DNA of 64,000 nt from JANXQG01 sp963719885 (lineage in GTDB: Bacteria; Planctomycetota; Planctomycetia; Pirellulales; Thermoguttaceae), in the NCBI GenBank assembly GCA_963719885.1, contig CAVRDP010000020.1, positions 62,001 through 126,000 of the forward strand, written 5' to 3'. Both the position numbers and the translations under genes were made by a program. Shown in pieces: positions 46,308 to 56,802 of the stretch (its first letter is position 1; each line of letters begins with the position of its first letter). The notes under the pieces were generated by a model that was not told the origin of the DNA, ran no database searches, and saw only the letters and a program-made list of their open reading frames with translations.

Positions 46308-47630
46308 CTATTCAGGAAGGCCGGCTTTGCAGGGAGTTGTCACGCACGTGGGATTTGAATTCGGCAAGCCGTTTGGTGGGACCAGATCCAGGTTACTTGC
46401 GTACGACTCGGCGAGCGCAGGCCCACCGTTGTACGCTCGACTAGTGGATCTCCGCGCTGGCCCCACCCTACTCCACCGGCTTCTGCCGACGGATAGTGAT
46501 CGCCCGGGGCTGAGCAGAAGGGGGGCACGGCAACCGCTGCCCCAGATATTGGCCGGCAAACGCAAGCACGGCCAGGCCGACGATATCGGTGCGCAATATC
46601 TCTCCGCCGCATGGGGCTTGCCGGCCTTCTCTTCCGGCTTTACCTCCGTAACGATCGAGGAACCCGCCACGGCGCCGTCCGAAGCCGTGGCCAACCGGGC
46701 GGAAACCGAATCCGGGACGGCCATTGCAACGGCGGCAAGTTGATCCGGAGATCGCGGATCCGATGCCTTGGCCGAATCATCAGCGATCACTCCAGCGGCA
46801 ACCGTTCCTTCATCCTCTCCGCCAAAGGCAGTCATCGACGCGGCCTGGCCGTCTGACTCGGCTTGGCCGCCGGATTCATTGCCGCGGGCCGTTTGGAGAA
46901 GCAGCGCGTCGACGCCGCTGGCCGTCGGCATTCCACGGTCGTTGCCATTGGTGAACGACACTTCCGCCACGGCGCTTGGCGACAGAACCGGCGACGAGGG
47001 CACGCTCGCAACGGTTTGTTGGCCCTGGGAACTAGCCACGTCGATGAGTTGCGACTTGCCGCGGTTGCCTTCCACGTCGGGCTTTGAAGCTGTGCCGATC
47101 GGCGCGACGGTTGACGGTTCGCTGCCGGCGACGATCGGGGCCGCGGTCGACTCGGGGGACGCCATGGGTCCCTGGATCATCGTCGGTGGAACCTGACCGA
47201 TATCAATCGGCGACGGGATAGGATTGAGGAACCGTGCAGGAAGCGTAGGTGCGGAGGGCAGGTCGACACCAAGGATCGGACGCATAACGACGCTGCCGCC
47301 ACCGGATGGAATAATGTCCGGCATTACTTCGAACGCGAAGCTCGCCACTCCCTGGGGAAACGCGACGATGTCAGGACCAATAATAGCGGGTTGTGCCCAC
47401 GTCTGGTTTGGCGCAATGCTCCCCAACGGCGAAATGACAAGGGGAGCTACGAGACTGGCCGCCGCGTTGCCCTGGACTGCACCCAACTGGGCCTCCATCC
47501 CCGTCTGAAAGGCAATGGCCGCCAGTAGGCGACGATCCTCGACGCGCTCGACCCCCAGCCGGCGAAATTTGCGGCCGCGCGACGCGTAACGAGGGGCATT
47601 TCGGAGGCCGGAATTCCATGGTGTGGACAT
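46308..47630 (-). CDS. LEPR-XLL-type secreted protein with C-terminal membrane anchor (one frame change)
   Basis: ATG 47628-47630 (MSTPWNSGLRNAPRYASRGR), then the LEPR-like motif RRLGVERVEDRRLLAAIAF. The body is low-complexity, rich in Ala, Pro, Ser and Thr, without known domains. A CCCC run at 46613-46616 appears one C short; correcting it gives a hydrophobic TDIVGLAVLAFAGQYL segment and basic tail ending at TAG 46468-46470, a plausible C-terminal anchor. Uncorrected, the frame runs to 46308. Likely a cell-surface protein. Confidence 0.6.
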   Translation of the reverse strand: MSTPWNSGLRNAPRYASRGRKFRRLGVERVEDRRLLAAIAFQTGMEAQLGAVQGNAAASLVAPLVISPLGSIAPNQTWAQPAIIGPDIVAFPQGVASFAFEVMPDIIPSGGGSVVMRPILGVDLPSAPTLPARFLNPIPSPIDIGQVPPTMIQGPMASPESTAAPIVAGSEPSTVAPIGTASKPDVEGNRGKSQLIDVASSQGQQTVASVPSSPVLSPSAVAEVSFTNGNDRGMPTASGVDALLLQTARGNESGGQAESDGQAASMTAFGGEDEGTVAAGVIADDSAKASDPRSPDQLAAVAMAVPDSVSARLATASDGAVAGSSIVTEVKPEEKAGKPHAAERYCAPISSAWPCLRLPANIWGSGCRAPLLLSPGRSLSVGRSRWSRVGPARRSTSRAYNGGPALAESYASNLDLVPPNGLPNSNPTCVTTPCKAGLPE

Positions 47631-47640
47631 GTTTCTGCCT

Positions 47641-50600
47641 TTAATTTTGCGACTTGACAACCTGTTTTCGCACATCTTCAAATATCGCCTGTTGGCGGAG
47701 GGATCTCAAGGCCGGATCGTTTTCAATCCGCTCCGGATGGGGGAGTCCGGCCTCGATCGCCTTGCCCAGCGTGGCTACCGCCAGCGCGATGCAGGCCCGG
47801 CTTTCTTGGTTTGCTTCGCAGCGTTTGGCCACCGTCGCCACTTCCACGGTTAGGCGATAAAGGCCTTCGGGATCGCCTTTAAGCCGGTCGCCTTGGGCCG
47901 TGGCAATTTCTCGGTAGTGCTTCCACTGGCCAGTCGATGCCAGGACGCGGCGATCGTTGGCAAAGTGCCGATCGAGAAACTCCCGGAACTCGGCCACCTG
48001 CGGAGCGCGGTCGCAACAATAACGCTGATGTTCGATCGCCTGTTCGTACATCGCCACGGCCTCGTCCGGGCGATGAAGTTCCTCCAAGGTCATGCCGAGG
48101 TTGTTGTAAATCCCGCCGAGACTGCTGCGATAACTCAACTCCCGGGGATCGTCGTCGACAAGCTCTTTCATGATCGCCCGGGCCGATTCGAACGACTTTC
48201 CGGCGAGGTCGTTCTTGCCGGACTTGCTGAAAACCCGGCCCAGGTTGTTGTGGCTGATGGCTAGATCCCGGCGGAAGCGGGTGACGGTCGGCGACTTGCG
48301 CACTAGTTGCTGTTGGGTGGCAATTGCCCGGCCGTAGGACGCCTCGGCCTGCTCCGTTCGGCCGTTATACGACTCCAGGGCGCCGAGGTTGTTGTAACTC
48401 AAGGCCAGGTCGCTTTGATACTCTGTGTTGGCCGGATGCGCCGCGGCGAGTTGCTCCTGGATCGTGCGGGCTTTCCGCGAAGAGTCTTCGGCCTTCCGCG
48501 GATCGCTCTTCGCTTGCAGGAAACTGAGGTTGTTGAAACTGATGGCCAGGTGGTGCAGATATTCGGGGCGATCGGGATGCTTCGCCACAAGCGGCTCCTG
48601 GATGGCAATCGCAACACGGAAATTCTCTTCGGCGCGGGCGGACTGGTTGACGGTGCGGGCCAGGAGTCCGACGTTGCCGTACGTCAAGGCGAGATCGCGC
48701 TGAAAATCGGCCGAATCAGGCTGCTCGACGATCAGCCGTTTCTGAATTTCCAGGGCGCTGCGATAGGCTTCTGCGGCTTCCTGGGTGTTGCCGGTGGCAG
48801 CCAACAACAAGCCGAGATTGTTCTGGCACAAAGCCAGATCGGCCTGATAGTGCGGCTCGGAGGGGTGCGCCGCCACGAGTTGCGTAAAGGCTTCGGCCGC
48901 CTGACGATATGCCGCCAGGGCCGCCGGCTTGTCGCCGATTTGCTCCGAAACGGCCGCTGCCTTGGAGTACGTCACGGCCAGATCAGCCTGTAAACTGGGG
49001 TCGTCGCTGGCATAGCGGATGAACTCGCGATAATAGTTCAGCGTGTCGAGCAACAGTTCGCGGCGGAGCGGTTCCACGCCGGGCAGGTCCTTCAGCCGCT
49101 CGGCATGATACGCGCCGAAGCGATCGACGACCTCGCGGAGTTGCCGGAAATGGGTTTCCGCGCGGTCGAGATTCTCGGCGGCCTGGTGGAAGTTCGTTTC
49201 GGCCTGGGCCAGGGCCGCCTTGGTTTTGGCATGTTCCGCGGCGATCAGCAGCATTCCCGCCAGCGAACCGACGAGGACCACGGCCAGCGAGACGGCCGCC
49301 GTGGCGACGAGCGTACGATGCCGCCGGGCCCATTTGCCGGCGCGATCCCACAGATTGGCCCTTCGCGCCAAGATCGATTCGCCTTCCAGGAACCGCCGCA
49401 GGTCGTCGGCCAACTCCTTCGCCGTGAGGTAGCGATCCTGGGCCGACTTGGCGATGGCCTTCAGCAGGATCGTCTCCAAATCAACGGGGATCGCCGGGTT
49501 GAGTTGCCGTGGCGGCTGGGGCTCTTCCTCGGTGATCCAACGCAAGAATGCCTGGCGGTCCGACCCTGCGAAGGCGTCTTGCAGCGTCGCCAACTCGTAG
49601 AGCGTGATCCCCAACGAGTAGACGTCCGAGCGCGGATCGACCGCGCCGGGCTTGCCCGCCACCTGCTCCGGACTCATGTAGCGGACGGTCCCCAGCACGT
49701 CGCCGGTGGCGGTAAGGCTGGCATTGGCATCGAAGCGCGCCAGTCCGAAATCGGAGATCCAAAGCTTGCCATGCTCGTCCAGCATCAGGTTCGAAGGCTT
49801 GATGTCGCAATGGACGACGCCGCACTGGTGGGCGTAATCGAGAGCTTCCGCGGCCTCGATGCCGAGCCGCGCCACGGTGCCGAAGAACCGGGCGCTCTTG
49901 AGTTCCGCGGCGCTGGAGACAGGATTCCAGCCGATCGAGTTTCCACCGGCCGTCACGGCCCCGGCTTGCGGCTCGGTGGGCGAGAAAGGCAGCGAAGGTG
50001 GCAGGCGCGGGGCACCATGCTCGCACGGTCCGTGTGCCGTCCGCTTGGCGGCTTCTGCCGCAGGTCTTGATTCCGACGGGCAAACGGCAACGGGACTGTG
50101 CCTGCTGCTTTGGAGACCTCGCAATTGACGAATGGCCAGATCGAGCGATTGGCCCTCGATGAATTGCATTGCGTAGTAATGCACGCCGCGATCGCAGCCG
50201 CTGGAAAAGACGGGCACAATGTTCGGATGGTGCAGGTGGGCGGCCGCTTGGGCCTCGTTGTGGAAGCGGGCCACCTGCTTGCGGTCCAAGACCGCAGCGA
50301 ACGGCAGCACTTTCAAGGCCACGCGGCGGTCCAGCGACATCTGCCGCGCCTCGTAGACCACGCCCATGCCGCCGCGGCCGACCTCCCGCACGATCGAGTA
50401 ATCGCCCAGTTGCCGCTGGGCCGCCTCGCCGGTTTCCGGCCGGGCGCTCACCGCCGGCCGCATGGGTGCGGTCGCCCGGTAGACGAAATCCAGGCTTGCC
50501 AAATGGGCGCGAATCGGCCCAGCCAGATCAGGATGCCGGGCAATGAGCTCCTCGGCATCGGGTACACGACCAAGTTCCAGGTCGGCCAAGTAGCCCTCCA

Positions 50601-50646
50601 GGACCTCGGCCAGCCGCTCTTGGACTTCGCGCGGCAAAGAGTCCAG
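47641..50646 (-). CDS. Membrane-anchored Ser/Thr protein kinase with TPR-like repeats
   Basis: The kinase domain has GRGGMGVVYEA, VALKVLP, VVHCDIKPSNLML (HCD instead of HRD, catalytic Asp kept), DFGLARFD and SPEQ. A transmembrane helix (LVATAAVSLAVVLVGSLAGM) follows, then ~500 residues of tetratricopeptide-like repeats, outside the membrane. The region before the kinase (LPREVQERLAEVLEGYLADL) is the usual planctomycete N-terminal helix. No ATG is in frame; CTG 50644-50646 after AAAGGA is tentative. The frame stays open to 50832, overlapping the sigma gene. Paired with an upstream sigma factor. Confidence 0.82.
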   Translation of the reverse strand: MDSLPREVQERLAEVLEGYLADLELGRVPDAEELIARHPDLAGPIRAHLASLDFVYRATAPMRPAVSARPETGEAAQRQLGDYSIVREVGRGGMGVVYEARQMSLDRRVALKVLPFAAVLDRKQVARFHNEAQAAAHLHHPNIVPVFSSGCDRGVHYYAMQFIEGQSLDLAIRQLRGLQSSRHSPVAVCPSESRPAAEAAKRTAHGPCEHGAPRLPPSLPFSPTEPQAGAVTAGGNSIGWNPVSSAAELKSARFFGTVARLGIEAAEALDYAHQCGVVHCDIKPSNLMLDEHGKLWISDFGLARFDANASLTATGDVLGTVRYMSPEQVAGKPGAVDPRSDVYSLGITLYELATLQDAFAGSDRQAFLRWITEEEPQPPRQLNPAIPVDLETILLKAIAKSAQDRYLTAKELADDLRRFLEGESILARRANLWDRAGKWARRHRTLVATAAVSLAVVLVGSLAGMLLIAAEHAKTKAALAQAETNFHQAAENLDRAETHFRQLREVVDRFGAYHAERLKDLPGVEPLRRELLLDTLNYYREFIRYASDDPSLQADLAVTYSKAAAVSEQIGDKPAALAAYRQAAEAFTQLVAAHPSEPHYQADLALCQNNLGLLLAATGNTQEAAEAYRSALEIQKRLIVEQPDSADFQRDLALTYGNVGLLARTVNQSARAEENFRVAIAIQEPLVAKHPDRPEYLHHLAISFNNLSFLQAKSDPRKAEDSSRKARTIQEQLAAAHPANTEYQSDLALSYNNLGALESYNGRTEQAEASYGRAIATQQQLVRKSPTVTRFRRDLAISHNNLGRVFSKSGKNDLAGKSFESARAIMKELVDDDPRELSYRSSLGGIYNNLGMTLEELHRPDEAVAMYEQAIEHQRYCCDRAPQVAEFREFLDRHFANDRRVLASTGQWKHYREIATAQGDRLKGDPEGLYRLTVEVATVAKRCEANQESRACIALAVATLGKAIEAGLPHPERIENDPALRSLRQQAIFEDVRKQVVKSQN

Positions 50647-51338
50647 GTCAACGTCCTTTGTAGCGACTTTGCTTTCAGTGGCTCGGTTGTCGGCGACTGG
50701 CGGTTTAATGGCGTGCCTCGCGCGTTCATCTGTTGACGAATCTGGCCAATCGCCCGAAGCCACAACATCCGTACTGCCCCAGCCGAGCGTCCCATCTGCC
50801 GCGCAATGTCTTTGAAGGCCAGCCCTTCGCAATGGCGGAGCACGAGCACTTCTCGATAGTCGGTGGGAAGTTCGGCCAAGTGGTTGGCCAGCTCGACGAC
50901 ATGCTCGTGACGGTCCAGCCGCGAGCTGGGCGAAGAGGCTTGATCGACGAAAACCGACTCCAATCTTGCCGCCGACCGCTCCAACGCCTCTTGCATACCA
51001 TTTAGCCGCACCTCGCGGCGGACGTCGCGCTTGGCCGAAAGAATGTGTTTCTCGACCTCGCGCGCCATGTTATTGACCAGGATCTGCCGCAGCCAAGCCA
51101 GAAATTCCGCCGCCGTCTGGCCCTGGAACTTCTCAAAGTCGCGATGTGCCTCGAAGTAACTCTCCTGAACAATGTCCGACGGACTACAGCGAGCCCGCAA
51201 CTTCGCATCCAAGTGCGTCGTTACCAAGAGCTTCAGGTAGTTACCATAGTACTGTAACAGCTTTCCCAAGCAGTTTACCTCGCCTCGACGGGCCTCAGCG
51301 AGTAGTTGTTCGACACTGGACCGCGCTACGGTGTTCAT
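50448..51338 (-). CDS. ECF-type sigma factor, planctomycete class
   Basis: ATG 51336-51338 (MNTVARSSVEQLLAEARRGE). Region 2 is seen in LRARCSPSDIVQESYFEAHR and FLAWLRQILVNNMAREVEKH; region 4 in LPTDYREVLVLRHCEGLAFK and MGRSAGAVRMLWLRAIGQIR. The recognisable protein ends near 50720; the open frame to 50448 is a shadow of the kinase N-terminus, so a one-base error or a real overlap may exist there. Sigma-plus-kinase gene pairs are common in planctomycetes. No anti-sigma gene is visible. Confidence 0.8.
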   Translation of the reverse strand: MNTVARSSVEQLLAEARRGEVNCLGKLLQYYGNYLKLLVTTHLDAKLRARCSPSDIVQESYFEAHRDFEKFQGQTAAEFLAWLRQILVNNMAREVEKHILSAKRDVRREVRLNGMQEALERSAARLESVFVDQASSPSSRLDRHEHVVELANHLAELPTDYREVLVLRHCEGLAFKDIARQMGRSAGAVRMLWLRAIGQIRQQMNARGTPLNRQSPTTEPLKAKSLQRTLTWTLCRAKSKSGWPRSWRATWPTWNLVVYPMPRSSLPGILIWLGRFAPIWQAWISSTGRPHPCGRR

Positions 51339-51395
51339 AGACCCCTCTACTACGGGAAGGCCGGATTCGGGGCCGTTTGTCACGCGGAGGTTCAA

Positions 51396-51714
51396 AAATT
51401 TTCTTGGGCGGCAAGGTTAGGTGCCACAACGCAGGGTGAGCCCTGCGAGCGTTAACGAGCATCACCCCACCACCTACCTACGGTCGCCTATCCGCCAGTA
51501 GCGTGCAACGGATATGGCAGAATCGTGCTTGTCGGCGTCATTCTCAGCCAAGCAGACCCGCTTGTCAAGCAAGAAACTGGCCAATTTTCGGACTTTAACG
51601 ACCGCCGACCGCTCGGCGGTGCCCGCGTACCGGGCGGGCAGAAAAGGGGAGTTGTTGGTCGCTTGGAGGAAGAAACGCGGGTCACTTTGCGAAACTTTGT
51701 TCTTGCAGGTTGCC
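51396..51714. other. Intergenic with small hairpin
   Basis: Holds the CGCAGGG-TGAG-CCCTGCG hairpin at 51430-51447. Otherwise no gene. Promoter for the sigma gene is expected at its left-of-ATG side. Confidence 0.4.
51430..51447. repeat. 7-bp hairpin CGCAGGG/CCCTGCG
   Basis: Stem 51430-51436 and 51441-51447 with TGAG loop. It may be part of a dispersed planctomycete repeat; no T-tract follows. Confidence 0.4.
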
Positions 51715-54700
51715 TCACAAACGATGCACGAACAGCACTTCGCCCGACATGCACTGCAAGGCCAGATCCAGGAGATGCTCGTGGTGGGCGAAGAAGATCA
51801 CCTGCGTCTCGGCCGACAGCTCGGCAAGGATTTTGAGTGTCGCCACGGCCCGGCGGTTGTCGAAACTCACCAGGATGTCGTCCACGATGAAGGGCATCGG
51901 CTCGCTCCGCTCGAGCCATGTCTCCAGGCTGGCCAGGCGGAGGGCCAGGTAAAGCTGATCGCTGGTCCCCTCGCTCATGGCGGTGGGCAAGACCGTCTTG
52001 CCGTCGGGCCGCACGCCGGCCAGGACCTGTTCGCCGCGATCGTCGAAATCGATCCGCAAGGCCTGGAAGGAATCGAGCGTCAGCCGCCGGAACAACTCGC
52101 TCGCCCGGCCGAGCACCGGCCCTTCGTTTTTCTTGCGATAACGTTCGATCCCTTCGCGCAATACGGCCGAGGCCAGCCGCAAGCGCAGATACTGTTGCAC
52201 GTCGGGCTCCAGCCGGGCGAGGATCTCCTGGGCGTCCTCGGCCGCTTCGGCCGCCGCGGCGCCGGTGTCCATGCCGGCCAAGACGGCCTTCTCGCCGCCA
52301 ATCATCTCGCGAAGCTCGCCCCGCGTGCGCTCCAGGTCGGATAGGGCGTCGGCGATCTGCTGCAGCTCGCCCGGCAATGAGTCCGCCGAGATCGTAGTTG
52401 CCTCGGCCATCAAAGCGTCGATCGTGGCCCCCGCGGCAAGTTCCACGAGTTGGGCGTGGCATGTCTCCCGCTCCTGTCGCAACCGCAGGACCTCGGCCGA
52501 GGCCGCTTCGGCTGCAGGAAGTTCCTCGGGGTTTTGGCAGCGGGCCTCCTGGCAAAGCACAACGAGCCTGGCCCGCAGGGTCTCGACCGCGGTATGGGCC
52601 TGTTGCCGCTTCTCCTCCTGTTGCTTCCGTTGCGATTGCAAGAGGTCGAGATTCTTTTGATCGGCCATCGCCCGGCGCAGCCGGCCCAAGAGTTCCTCCA
52701 GGGCCTCCTGAAAACGATCGGCGGGCGAAGGGTGGTCCGGATCGACGCTTTGCAGCAAGCGTTCCACGTCCTGGCGGAAGCGGAGGGCGTCGCGGCCGAT
52801 GCCGTCGATCCGCTCGGAGTAGCTGGCTGCGTCCTTGAGTTGCGCATAGAGCTCCGCCGTTTGGGCCACGACTTCATTGACGGCCACCGGCGCCGAATCG
52901 CCGGAGAGGCCGAGCGGTTGGATGGCTGTGGTCCATTGGGCCAGCCATTGGGTCAGATCGGCCTCCGCCTGCACCATCTTGGTTTCGGCCTGGGCCACGG
53001 CTTTCGCCAAGCGGTTCTTCTCGCGCTCCAACTGTCGCCGCGAGTCGGCCGCGTCCTTGATCTGCTCCAGCACGGAATCGGCACGCGCGAGCAGGGCGTC
53101 AAGCGAGCGCTGCGTGGCGTGACTGTAGGGAACGCCCTCCGCGGCGTTCCATGAAGCGGAGGAATGCGATTCATCCGGAACGCCACAATCCGGAACGCCA
53201 CGATCCGGAACGCCACGGAGGGCGTTCCCTACAGGAGGCAAAAGGTTGTCCAGGCATGCTTGTACCTGCCGGCAATGCGTGGCGATTTGTGCTTCCAACT
53301 GCTCCAGCGACGCCGTGCGTTGCCGGATCGTTTGGGCCTGCTGTACAATCACCTGCTGCCGCTGAATCCAGGCTTGCATCTCCCGCGGCGGCAACGGATC
53401 GATCTCGGCCGGCTGCCATGATTGCCGCCACTGGGCTTCGACTTGCCGGAGTTGCTCCAGGGCGGCAGCCTGTTGGCGGCCGAGTTCTGCGGTCTGTTGC
53501 TGCAAGGAAAGTTGCTGGGCCTGCAGCGTCGCCCGATGGGCCACGCGGTTCGCTTCGCGGCGCAGCCGATCGGACAGATCGTCGGCCCGACGGACGGTCT
53601 GCTCGTAGGCCGCCGCCAGATCGTGGGATTCACCCGCCGCAGTGAGGAAGTTCTGCAAGGCTGCCGTATCGAGCGGTTCCTTCCGCCAGTCTTGCAGCAC
53701 GAGCTTCCAGCCGGCGTCGCGGAATATGCGGGCTTCGGTCAGCTCGGCTTCGGACGGTACTTGGCCTTCCAGCCGCAAACGCTCCAGGTCGCGCTCGATG
53801 TCGGCGGCCTCGCCGCGGGACTTTTCGAGTTGACCCTGGACGCGGGCGATCGCCGCTTGGGCATCGGAGAGACTGCGATCGAAACGAGCGATCGTTTCCG
53901 CCGCCGGCAAGGCCAGTTTCTCCAACGCTTCCAGCGATCCGCTCCATAGCCCGAGCTTGTTCAGATCGATAGACGCCTGTTTCGTGAGTGCGGCGATCTC
54001 GGTCCGCAGCGCGGCCGCTTGTTGCGTAAGGTTGCCCTGGCTGCGGGCCGCGCGGATGGCCTCGGTCAATGGGGCCGGATCGCAGGGCGGCGGCAACTGC
54101 GCCAGTTGATCGGCGGTCTCGGCCAGGTGTTGCCGGCTGTCGGCGATTTCGTTGCGGGCTTGCGCCAGTTGCTTTTCGAGGGCTTCCTTGCGATTGCCCA
54201 GGTTCTGAATCTCGACCTGCTGCCGCCTGGAAAGCTTGAGTTGGCCGGCATCGGCAAGCGTCAGTTCCGGCGCAACTCGTGGAGCAGCGCAGCCGCTTCT
54301 TTCTCCAGGTGCTCGCGCTTGGCGGTCAGACTCGGCAGATCGGCCTGGGCCTTGCGATAAACGCTCAATTCCTTCGTAGACGGCTTCGATTTCCGCTGCG
54401 CGAGACCAGTCCCTCCGGCACGTCAAGGTTCGCGATCAGTCCGTCGAGCCGGGCAATTTCAGCCAGCGCGTCCTGCTCGGCCTGCCGGGCCGTTTCCAGA
54501 CGCGAGAGCGTGTCGCGGCGGTTCTCGGCAAAATCGGCCGGCAACGTCGGCACGTTGCCCAGTCGGACCAGCTTTTCATCGCACTCCCTCAGCCGTCCGA
54601 TCGCCGGCAGGGCCCCGGCGAGCCGCTGGAGCCGCGACTTCTGGCGGGAAAGTTCACCCAGTTTCTCTTCGATCGCGGTCAGTTGCTTGCTTGTATCGTC

Positions 54701-55342
54701 GAGGGCCGCCTTGTGCTTCTGCCATTCGCTGCTGGGAAGCTGGCTGTCGCGAATCAGCTTCTTGGCCTTGTGGAGTTCGGTAAGGGCCTGGTTCACCGCG
54801 GGTTTCAGGCCGCTGGGCTTGAACAGGTCTTCAGCCTGCTTTTCCAGATTGTTGCGGATCGTCCGCAGGTCGGAGATTCCCGCCCCCGCGGCGAACAACA
54901 CGTGGCCGATGTCGCCCTGCCCGCGAATGATGTCCTTGCCGCCGGCGATCAGTCCCGCGTGGTCGATGCCGAACATCGTCTCGAATTGGGCCTGGTCGCA
55001 GCCGCCCAGGAAATTGTGAAGGACCGACTCTTCCAACGGCTCCTTCTCATCCGGCGGAAGCAACGTGCCTTTGTTTCCCTTGCGGCGAACGATTACCAAC
55101 TGCTGGCCATCGCGGCGGGCCAGCGTGGCGCCGATCCGCAGACTGCGATAGTCGTGAAGGAAGTGATCAGTCGTGTTGCCGGGGATGCCGTAGAGCAGGT
55201 TTCGCAATGCCCGCAAGGCCGAACTCTTGCCGGCCTCGTTGGGACCATAGATGAGATGAAACCCCTCGCTGCCGGCCGCCAGGTTGAGCGATACGTCGGT
55301 GAAAGGTCCAAAGGCACGCAGATCGAGTCGCAGGATTTTCAT
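51715..55342 (-). CDS. YhaN/SbcC-like AAA ATPase (frame changes near 54250-54420)
   Basis: The N-terminal part (54365-55342) starts MKILRLDLRAFGPFTDVSLN with Walker A YGPNEAGKSS (residues 32-41), then coiled coil. The C-terminal part (to 51715) continues the coiled coil for ~700 residues and ends in the SMC/Rad50-type ABC half: TLDSFQALRIDFDDRG, a signature-like MSEGTSDQLYLALRLA and Walker B MPFIVDDILVSFD. Joining gives ~1200 residues. The frame changes around 54250-54420 are probably one-base errors. With the adjacent exonuclease gene it resembles the YhaN-YhaO (SbcCD-like) pair acting on DNA ends. Confidence 0.82.
53125..53232. repeat. 108-bp palindromic element inside the coiled-coil coding region
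   Basis: Perfect 17-bp terminal inverted repeats GTAGGGAACGCCCTCCG (53125-53141) and its complement (53216-53232). Inside, ATCCGGAACGCCAC is repeated three times with 15-base period (53173, 53188, 53203). The length is a multiple of three and leaves the frame open, adding residues GNALRGVPDRGVPDCGVPD. Confidence 0.85.
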
Positions 55343-56610
55343 TTTGCCCCCTCCCGCGAAATCATCTGCCCGACGAGCATCTGACGAACCTGGTCCAGCA
55401 GTTCCCCTGTCCTATCGGGCTTGCCCAGATCAATGGCATCTGGGCCTTCGGTCAACTCCGGCGGAAGTTTCTTGCGCAGTTCGCCCAGGTCATCGGCCAA
55501 TAGTCGCATCACGGCCTCGGGATCACCTCGCAATTCTTCGATCAAGCGGGCAAGCTCGCCCACGGGACCTTCGGAGAACATGGCCTCGTCGAGACTCACC
55601 GGCAGCGTCGTGGCCGTACGGACCTTCTCGATCCACACGCGGCCGCCGCTGAGGTCCAGGGCCGTGGAACGGATGTCGGCGACCCACTGTTCCGGCCGAG
55701 CGGCGATTTCCTGATGGGCCCCACAGGGACCGCTGGTCTCGACGCGCACGGCCAGCGACAGACCATCGCTCTCGGCCATGAGCTTTGCCATTCGCTGGCG
55801 AAAGCGATCCAGCAGGTCCTCCTTGGTTGCTGCGCCCGCCGCGTCGACCCAGCACGACTGCCAACGGAAAACGTCCAGCGGCCGAAGTTCTGGCCGCAAC
55901 CGCTGCTGGGCATCGACTTGCACCAACATGCAGCCCTTGGGACCTTGCTCGTGGATATGACGTCCCTGAACATTTCCGGAGAAGATGATTTCCGGTTCGC
56001 GATTGAGTACTTCGTATCCGTGAGCGTGGCCAAGGGCCCAATAATCATAGTGTTTCGAGATCAGGCCCGGGACGGTGCAGGGGGCGTAGGGCTGATGTCC
56101 CTCGCGGCCCGTCGCGCAGGTGTGCAGGAGGCCGATGTTCAGCATTCCCCCCACTGCCGGTGGGTAGGCGGTCGAAAGGTCATCCAGTATTGCGCCCGTG
56201 GCGAAGCTTTGGCCGTGGATCGCCACCCCGCATTGCTCCAGGCAAAACGTCTCCGGCCGTTTGTGGTCGAGCATGCGGACGTTCTCCGGAAGAGGTAGTG
56301 TCCGCGTCATTTTGTTGGCTGCGTCGTGATTTCCGGCGATGGCGATCACGGGGATGCCGGCCTCGCGAAGGCGGACCATTTGCGACACGAAGTAGAGGCC
56401 CGTCCGGTGGTCTTTCCAGTCTCCGTCGTAGAGGTCGCCAGCAATCAGGACGAAGGCTACCGACCGGTCGATGGCCAGTTGGACGAGGTTTTCCAAGGCC
56501 CGGCGGCTGGCCTGGCGGATCTCGTCGACCGGAGCGCCTTCGTAGCGTTGGAGGCCCCGCAACGGGCTGTCCAGGTGGATGTCGGCGGCATGAAGGAATT
56601 CGAACGTCAT
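55339..56610 (-). CDS. YhaO/SbcD-like metallophosphoesterase (DNA repair exonuclease subunit), 423 aa
   Basis: Mre11-type phosphoesterase motifs are all present: AADIHLDSP (Asp10, His12), IAGDLYDGD, AIAGNHDAA, LLHTC and ALGHAHG. The C-terminal ~150 residues fit YhaO-like capping domains. The four-base ATGA overlap with the ATPase gene means coupled translation of the nuclease and ATPase subunits. Forms a SbcCD/Mre11-Rad50-like complex that processes DNA ends or hairpins. Confidence 0.9.
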   Translation of the reverse strand: MTFEFLHAADIHLDSPLRGLQRYEGAPVDEIRQASRRALENLVQLAIDRSVAFVLIAGDLYDGDWKDHRTGLYFVSQMVRLREAGIPVIAIAGNHDAANKMTRTLPLPENVRMLDHKRPETFCLEQCGVAIHGQSFATGAILDDLSTAYPPAVGGMLNIGLLHTCATGREGHQPYAPCTVPGLISKHYDYWALGHAHGYEVLNREPEIIFSGNVQGRHIHEQGPKGCMLVQVDAQQRLRPELRPLDVFRWQSCWVDAAGAATKEDLLDRFRQRMAKLMAESDGLSLAVRVETSGPCGAHQEIAARPEQWVADIRSTALDLSGGRVWIEKVRTATTLPVSLDEAMFSEGPVGELARLIEELRGDPEAVMRLLADDLGELRKKLPPELTEGPDAIDLGKPDRTGELLDQVRQMLVGQMISREGAK

Positions 56611-56802
56611 TTTTCCCGTGAACTCCGCCCTCGGGGGAGCGTACAGAACAATGGTGGTAGTATAAGGGATCGCGGGTCCATTTTCTACGGAATAAATTCC
56701 GTGCTAGGAAGTCGTGGCACCCGCTTGCATTCCCCTAATATTTCAGCATAGAATAGAGAATGCTAGGTCCGACTGATCGTTCGATCGCAGGGGAGGGAGA
56801 TC

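Noticed and set aside
51488..52555. 355-codon open frame in the YhaN-like region
   Set aside because: Same strand but wrong frame; low-complexity Arg/Gly/Ala composition, while the true frame carries the ABC signature and Walker B.
53173..53216. Three 14-bp direct repeats as a possible CRISPR array
   Set aside because: The period is 15 bases with a single-base spacer and the repeats lie inside a palindromic element; no CRISPR-sized spacers or cas genes.
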